6,625 nucleotides of DNA from Deltaproteobacteria bacterium (lineage in GTDB: Bacteria; Desulfobacterota; Desulfobacteria; Desulfobacterales; C00003060). Under the pieces are notes generated by a model. It made no database searches, was not told the DNA's origin, and worked only from the letters and a program-made list of their open reading frames with translations. Positions 5,743 to 6,625 of this stretch are shown one piece after another (within the stretch, counting starts at the first letter, position 1; every line of letters starts with the position of its first letter). The stretch covers positions 1-6,625 of the forward strand of contig QMMV01000117.1 in NCBI GenBank assembly GCA_003647435.1, written 5' to 3'. The position numbers were made by a program, and so were the translations under genes.

Positions 5743-6511
5743 TGAAAAGCTCCTTTATCTTGGCGCCTATATCTTCTGCTTTCATCAGCGCGGTGCCCAC
5801 CAGCACCGCATCAACGCCAACCTCTCTGAGACGCCGGATGTCGTCGGCGGTCTCAATACCGCTTTCACTCACACAGAGAATCCCTTCCGGGATAGCGGCA
5901 GAAAGGCGTTCGGTCGCAGAAAGGTCTACAGAAAAAGTTTTTAAGTCCCGGTTGTTTATGCCAATTATCCGGGCGCCTGCTTCAATGGCCCGATCCCGTT
6001 CTGCCTCTGTGTGAACTTCCACTAAAGCTGCCAGCCCAAGCTCTCTGCAAAGAGCAAGAAACCCTTTCAGCTCATTGTCTACAAGGATGGCTGCAATAAG
6101 CAACACGGCATCCGCCCCGGAGACACGTGCTTCGTAGATCTGGTAAGGATCGATAACAAAATCCTTACACAGCACGGGAATACGAATTGCCTCTTTGACC
6201 TGTTTCAGACTTGCAAGGCTTCCGCCAAAAAATGCAGCCTCAGTTACCACGGAAACGGCTGCTGCGCCAGAAGCCTCATAGATCGTTGCAATATCGGCCG
6301 GGGCAAAATCTTTCCGAATCAGGCCGGCAGAAGGGGAGGCTTTTTTTACCTCGGCAATCAGCGCAATCTCTGAAGAACCGCTAATAGCCTGTTGAAAGCG
6401 GCGTGTCGTCTGTGTTCGATGCACCTGTTCTTTCAAGACGAAAAACGGCACAGCCTCCTTCCGATGCACAAGCTCTTTTCTTTTATGTGCTACAATCCGA
6501 TCCAGAATCAT
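5708..6511 (-). CDS. trpC: Indole-3-glycerol phosphate synthase
   Basis: From the ATG at 6511 the product is 267 aa, normal for stand-alone TrpC. It decarboxylates and cyclises the TrpF product to indole-3-glycerol phosphate. The family signature LIAEVKKASPSAGLI (51-65) carries E54 and K56. The catalytic K116 lies in VLCKDF, E165 in ALVEVH, N186 in GINNRDLKTF, and E216-S217 in CVSESGI, so the whole active site is intact. The frame stays open upstream to 6613, but those 34 codons are translated tandem repeat, and MILDRIVAHKRKEL is the standard TrpC N-terminus, so 6511 is preferred. Its ribosome binding site is poor: the nearest GGAG is 13 nt away and lies in a degenerate repeat. It overlaps trpF by 35 bp. 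Upstream trp genes are expected beyond the window edge. Confidence 0.97.
   Translation of the reverse strand: MILDRIVAHKRKELVHRKEAVPFFVLKEQVHRTQTTRRFQQAISGSSEIALIAEVKKASPSAGLIRKDFAPADIATIYEASGAAAVSVVTEAAFFGGSLASLKQVKEAIRIPVLCKDFVIDPYQIYEARVSGADAVLLIAAILVDNELKGFLALCRELGLAALVEVHTEAERDRAIEAGARIIGINNRDLKTFSVDLSATERLSAAIPEGILCVSESGIETADDIRRLREVGVDAVLVGTALMKAEDIGAKIKELFNAENQDLRHHP
5750..5756 (-). promoter_or_regulatory. Ribosome binding site of trpF inside trpC
   Basis: The minus strand reads AAAGGAG here, 7 nt before the trpF ATG and within the last codons of trpC. It confirms that the 35-bp trpC-trpF overlap is genuine rather than an over-long trpF call. Confidence 0.85.
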
Positions 6512-6518
6512 TTGGTGC

Positions 6519-6550
6519 CCATTGCTCCGTTGTTCCAGTATTCCAATTGT
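6519..6550. repeat. Degenerate 8-bp tandem repeat just upstream of trpC
   Basis: Four octamers of rough consensus CCRTTGTT follow one another: CCATTGCT, CCGTTGTT, CCAGTATT and CCAATTGT. The tract ends 8 nt before the trpC start and contains the only GGAG that could serve trpC. The repeat is imperfect, so confidence is moderate. Confidence 0.5.
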
Positions 6551-6582
6551 GAGCGAAGCGAAGTAAGTTCTACGAGCTTTTA

Positions 6583-6625
6583 CATCCAGCATCCAGCACC
6601 CAGCACCCAGCATCCAGCACCCAGC
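6583..6625. repeat. 7-bp tandem repeat CAYCCAG at the window edge
   Basis: Six consecutive heptamers run from 6583 to 6624: CATCCAG twice, CACCCAG twice, CATCCAG, CACCCAG, then the first base of a seventh. They vary only at the third position (T or C), and the array continues past the window. Such minisatellite-like tracts usually lie between genes, which supports the view that the open frame upstream of trpC is not coding. Confidence 0.88.

Noticed and set aside
6508..6522. Tiny frame ATG GGC ACC AAA TGA ending on the trpC ATG, considered as a coupling leader
   Set aside because: It has four codons, the GGAG is only 2 nt from its ATG, and it contains no tryptophan codons. It is easily a chance product of the repeat.
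6512..6613. 34-residue N-terminal extension of TrpC
   Set aside because: It is the translation of tandem repeats. The family N-terminus MILDRIVAHKRKEL begins at 6511.

Overview
The window carries the 3' half of a tryptophan biosynthesis operon on the minus strand, in the order trpC-trpF-trpB-trpA (6511 down to 2795). It faces a long plus-strand gene (827-2815) for an exported protein with three C-terminal TPR repeats. The left edge holds a minus-strand response regulator, truncated by the window (1-485). The style suggests a mesophilic Desulfobacterota-like (former deltaproteobacterial) genome. The reasons are separate trpC and trpF genes, a receiver protein of the REC-plus-'EEQYPGITKVKRDASGA' tail type, and short degenerate tandem repeats between genes. 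This placement is inference from memory of such genomes, not a search result.

Layout from left to right. 1-485(-) is the receiver protein. 486-826 is a divergent intergenic region with a plausible sigma70 promoter and ribosome binding site for the plus-strand gene. 827-2815(+) is the exported TPR protein, whose 3' end overlaps that of trpA by 21 bp. 2795-3589(-) is trpA. 3590-3668 is a trpB-trpA gap filled largely by a 66-bp inverted-repeat element. 3669-4847(-) is trpB. 4848-5115 is a trpF-trpB gap with a second copy of the same element and several palindromes. 5116-5742(-) is trpF. 5708-6511(-) is trpC. 6512-6625 is a repeat-rich, probably non-coding upstream region.

The four Trp enzymes act in sequence: TrpF isomerises phosphoribosyl-anthranilate, TrpC closes the indole ring, and the TrpA/TrpB tetramer cleaves indole-glycerol phosphate and joins indole to serine. 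All expected catalytic residues are present. trpE, trpG and trpD presumably lie beyond the right edge.

The most notable observation is a pair of nearly identical 66-bp MITE-like elements (3615-3680 and 4985-5050, 64/66 identical). Each has imperfect terminal inverted repeats and is flanked by 8-bp direct repeats. One copy sits in the 3' end of trpB and supplies its last three codons and stop. Removing it in silico with one target duplication restores a longer TrpB ending in ...DIVANILKGRKP, whose TGA overlaps the trpA ATG as ATGA. A mobile element therefore appears to have rewritten the TrpB C-terminus and broken a trpB-trpA translational coupling. I see no other candidate for an undescribed system.
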